A stretch of 64,000 nt of DNA from Struthidea cinerea (lineage: Eukaryota > Chordata > Aves > Passeriformes > Corcoracidae): NCBI GenBank assembly GCA_013397865.1, contig VZTI01001284.1:813030-877029 (forward strand). The letters run 5' to 3'. A program made the position numbers and the translations under genes. Below the pieces are notes generated by a model. The model saw nothing but the letters and a program-made list of their open reading frames with translations, did not search any database and had not been told where the DNA came from. Of the stretch, positions 60,161 to 64,000 are shown piece by piece (position 1 is the first letter of the stretch; each line of letters starts with the position of its first letter).

Positions 60161-63100
60161 ACCTCAATTACAAATGGCCCTTTAAAACAGCAGACAACAG
60201 GAGAAGATGAGAAATTGCCTAATGCAGTGGCAGGATCTTAAATATTGTTAGTATAGAACAGAATTAACATCTCTGTAGAGTAACAGACATGTGAAGCATG
60301 GATTTCCAATCCTTCACACCTCTTGGTTGTGTTGGCACAAATAAATTAATAACTCCCCTGAACCTTTGCGGAACAAATAACCGCAGTGCCTTTCAGCTTT
60401 GGAAATGTAAGCTCAGTGTGTTTTTAATGTTAGTTGTTACACATGAAGGTTGGCTGAAATAGGTTATTCTGCTTATGGAGTATTGTTCCCATATGAGGAT
60501 TCAAGCTATGTACTCGCAGCTGCTGCTCTCCAGCATGGACTCTCAGTTCTACTAAAATCAATAGTTGGCACAGCAGGGTACTGTTGTATGGTGTGTAAAT
60601 AAATGGGTGTCATTGTGTCTCACTTTTTTTTTCCCTTTTCCCCTTTCAGATTTAGATTTGCTCTTTTTCAGGCATATATCAGCGTGTGTTTGCAATGCAG
60701 GCAATTCGAAGCATAGCTGCTTAGGGAGAAAGAAGCTTTTCCCCCCTCCTTTTTATACTTCCCAATAGGATTTTCAAATAAACAACAATTGCATTAATTA
60801 TATTAATTATCTCTTAACAATGTCAGGGGAGAAAACCCCCAAATAAAACAGAAACCCGTTTTGCAAGTGTCAGCTTTATGACGAAAAGGAATTCACAGTC
60901 CCCCAGCAGACAGCTATCTTGCATACCAAGATGCAGGAAAAGTGTCATAGTAAGAGTGTCTTAATTGTTACAACAATTTATCTTCCCTCTTTCCATAAGT
61001 CTTGCACCAATAGTTGAAAATACATGACAATTGTGGTTATGGGATGTAAGAGCTACAGATCTGCTTTTCAATAAACTGACTTTGAAGTTCTGTTTCATGC
61101 ATTTGCTTTTTTTATTCATGCATCTGGTCATATAGAGTGGTTTACTTTTTTTGGCTGCAGACTTGGCAGATACAAAATGCAGATGTTGTTCTTCTGACTT
61201 AAGCTGCTATTTTAAGCTTTTTGGCCAGCGGTTGGAAATTTTAGGTTCAGTTGTTTATTTGCTTATCATCAAAGTGGTTTTTGTCATATAATTCATATGC
61301 AAGTATTAGCTTTCTGTGTTTACTTTCAGAGTTTGAGATTAAGAGTATGGTCTTCTTTTTTCTCCTTTACTTTTTTTTAAACCAGCATGCTCTTTTGATT
61401 AATAATACAGTAGAATATGTTATGCTTCAGAGAGCTTTTATTTGCAAAAAAAAAAAAAAAAACCTCCACCAAAAAAACAGCCCAACCCTCACATTGTGCT
61501 GCAGTGCTTTCCCTTTAAGAAAACCATATCTCTCTCCAGATGCCTGCATCTCTTTGATACAAAAGGGTACACTAAGTTCCATCTATAAACAGAATCCACT
61601 AATTAAGAGTAATTGCTTCGGAGATTGGTACAGACTATTCAGCATCAGATGCATGTTCCTCTCAGATATCCATTAGCCTCTAATAAGATAATGCAGATGT
61701 GCCAGTCTGTTTCCTGTTTCCTTCTATTGTACCTTTATTGCCGTATATGGACCAATGGGATGGGCTGAACAATAAGTGGATGTCCTTTTGCTCCCAGAGC
61801 CCTTCTCAAAGGAATGTTTGTTATTAGATTGCTTTTTCTGTTTAGTTTCACATCACTATGCTAATAAAGGAAACATAACACTCCAAAGGCTTTTTTTTTT
61901 TTTTTTTTTTTACTTCTGCCACAGTAACTAGTTTATTGTTTAATTAAATCTTGTTGGATAGCCATGAAAACAAAAATGCAACATCTCACAGTCAGTGAGG
62001 ACTGGTGCAGAACGGAGTACGCCTCTTTATGAAATAAAAGTTTCCATGCATTTTTAAGAGTTTAAAAGGCAGTGTGGTTATCGTGTTGCTGGATCTGACT
62101 GATTTACACTTGAGTCATGCTAAATCTGCTGAATTATTCAGTACTGCTGAATGCAACACCATCAGCCAGCATAATAGAAAGCATATGCATAATCAGGGAT
62201 TTCAATACAAACTATACATTAAATACAGTAAGGGTTCTTGAAACTTGACTTGTTTTGAAAACAGCATTAGAATATGTCTTGAAGCCACCTAATAAATAAG
62301 AACTCCACCAGCTCTGTCCCTTGGGAAAAACATGTAATATACTGTTGAAAGGTTTTATATGCAAAATTTCTCTGAAATTGTTTTTGTGGCTCTGAGAGGA
62401 GCAACTTGCCTCTCCTGTCTTACTGTCCAGGCTGCCCTCCCAGTCCAGAGGTTCCTGTTTTAGCCTAAGATTTAAGGGAGGGGCGGGGGGTTTGGCATTG
62501 GCAGGAAAATGGGAAATGAACTTAGAAGAGACTTCCTCTGTGACCCTGGAAACTTCGGGGAAAGCAATGCTGCAGACCGAGGGCTTGGAGAAGCAAATTC
62601 CCAAGCGCGCGGCTCTCTGCAGAGCATGTCCTTGTGCTGGGGTGCCTCTCCTGCATTCCTGGTCTCATCCCCCAGTTGTAAAGGAAGAGCAACAGCAGTT
62701 TGCTATGGCAGAAGAGTGTAGGGATGGCAGATTCAGCTTACAGGTTTTCTGGGTGCTACATCTTGGATATCTTCAAATGACTGCTGAATTTCAAACATTG
62801 CCATAGGTAGGGCAGAACTCCCCACTGACCTTTTCAGAAGTGAGGGAAGAAAAAGATAGCAAAAATCCTGCTTTACTGGCAATGCTGACAACTTAATTCC
62901 CTGCTATGGATAGTGAGAGGGGAGGAAGAGGAATGTGGAATTGGGGTGTTGTTGGCAAAAGGGAGGACAGAGTGTAACCTTCGTACTGACACAGAACAGT
63001 TGGCCAAGCCTCCTGCCTTGGCTTCTTGCCTGTCCAGCTGTTGATGTGCATCAAAGTCACCTGTAACAGCAAAGGGATTTTAGGAATTCAAATAAATCTA

Positions 63101-64000
63101 ATACAAGTGAAAAATTCAGAAGGATAAGTTATGTTACAGTAATACCAAATATTGTTACCAAATGGAAGCTAAACAGCAATATAATGAATGAGGCTCAATA
63201 CGTTTAATATATTTTAGGAGAACTGACAGATGTCTGAAGAGCAAAGCTATTTTCTGTAGTCAAGCCTGTGCAAAATGCATAGGAAATTAAGAGACAATAA
63301 GGAAAGTTGGGTTACTGTTTATCCAGTAAAATTTGGAGCTTATATGTGAAAATTTGTAGTTTTAAGTTTCTTCTCAGCTGTGCAAACACTGAGAAGAAAT
63401 GTGGAAGAGACAGATACACCTGCTGCATTAACTGCAGCTGATAAATATTCTGCTCTGCACTAGAGCTACTGTAGCCTCCTTCCCCTGTGGCCATCTGCTT
63501 TATCACTGAAGTCAAGTCAATAAAAGGCCTGTAAAAACCAAAGAGGAGGAGGCATATGTTCTGTCAAAGAAGAGTCATTGGCCGCTGTTCAATGCAGAGT
63601 AGTGCACAGTGTGATCATCTCTTGGTGAACCTTCAAAGGAACTTTTCTGTATGATCCTTTTCCATACTGCTTGTACTAAGGGCCTTGTACAGTCACTAAG
63701 GAGAAGTCTGTGGAAGAGGATTTTCATCGTATGCTGAGGAGATCCTCTGAAGTGCCTTAGTGACAGCCATTTTCTGAAAATTTTGCCTTCTGCCTCCAGG
63801 GCAGAAATCCGTGCTCTTGCATCACGTGAATGAGTGGTCATCCACCATCACGGTGACTCTGCAGTCAGTTTGGCTTTCTCCTTCTTGGTTAGTCCTCAGC
63901 TGTGGTAGCTGGCTCTTCCTGACCCATTTAGGGTAAGCTTGTCAGCTGTGGGGTATTTACCATAGCAAGTGACAATGAAGGAAAATCTCCTTCAAACAGC
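60161..64000. other. unique non-coding stretch
   Basis: No gene recognised. A17 at 61446-61462 and T21 at 61891-61911 are the low-complexity parts. ORFs of 104 to 141 codons (61251-61676, 62212-62604 minus, 62492-62806) match no family I know. Confidence 0.45.
62030..62210. promoter_or_regulatory. candidate conserved non-coding element
   Basis: Repeat-free, with CTGAATTATTCAG (a 13-base palindrome around a central T), GCATATGCATAATC (octamer/POU-like) and GGTTATCGTG. No ORF. Candidate by motif density only. Confidence 0.25.

Noticed and set aside
1..64000. CRISPR arrays, operons, tRNA or rRNA genes
   Set aside because: None seen. The window is vertebrate DNA; no regular spacer-repeat array and no tRNA-like fold with B-box were found by eye.

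Overview
The window reads as vertebrate, and specifically bird, non-coding DNA. It has no operons, no dense ORFs and no tRNA or rRNA. It does carry several CR1 LINE 3' ends, some with the bird-type terminal repeat ATTCTATG, three avian endogenous-retrovirus LTRs, and traces of amniote-old LINE/SINE families (L2/MIR, L3-type, old CR1). The LTR types resemble those I know from songbirds, so a passerine is my best guess, as inference only. Three places contain N (31651-31731, 43957-44133, 54667). All lie in A or T homopolymers, which looks like a draft assembly.

I found no convincing protein-coding gene. The open reading frames are short, and the longest run through repeats, homopolymers or an assembly gap. 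The window is probably an intergenic desert or the inside of a very large intron.

Layout. 1-6.8 kb: an ancient LINE reverse-transcriptase scrap (minus strand, 1651-1734) and an intact solo LTR with a perfect 5-bp target-site duplication (2034-2693). 6.8-8.5 kb: AT-rich, repeat-free sequence with homeodomain-like motifs, a candidate enhancer cluster. 9-24.7 kb: an old SINE/L2 tail, then CR1 3' ends at 16.2, 22.2, 23.9 and 24.3 kb, the last two head to head. 28.7-30.3 kb: a MIR/L2 tail, an LTR nested inside a CR1 copy, and a second CR1 end. 31-44 kb: mostly unique sequence with a possible first exon ending at a splice donor at 34486, an AT microsatellite and a CRE/TATA/octamer cluster near 40.3 kb. 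44.8-46.1 kb: a MIR/L2 tail followed by a 600-bp decayed LTR. 46-64 kb: an old CR1 tail (52.1-52.3 kb), the C-terminal end of an L2-clade LINE protein (56.2-56.45 kb), an unexplained minus-strand ORF with a von Willebrand A-like motif (58 kb), and a minus-strand G-run cluster (60.1 kb).

The repeats form a time series: amniote-old L2/MIR/L3, older CR1, bird CR1, then LTRs, the youngest with a perfect duplication. I did not find a new multi-gene system. The best leads are the candidate exon/promoter stretches, the VWA-like ORF and the nested LTR. Family assignments come from recognition by eye and need a repeat-library search.
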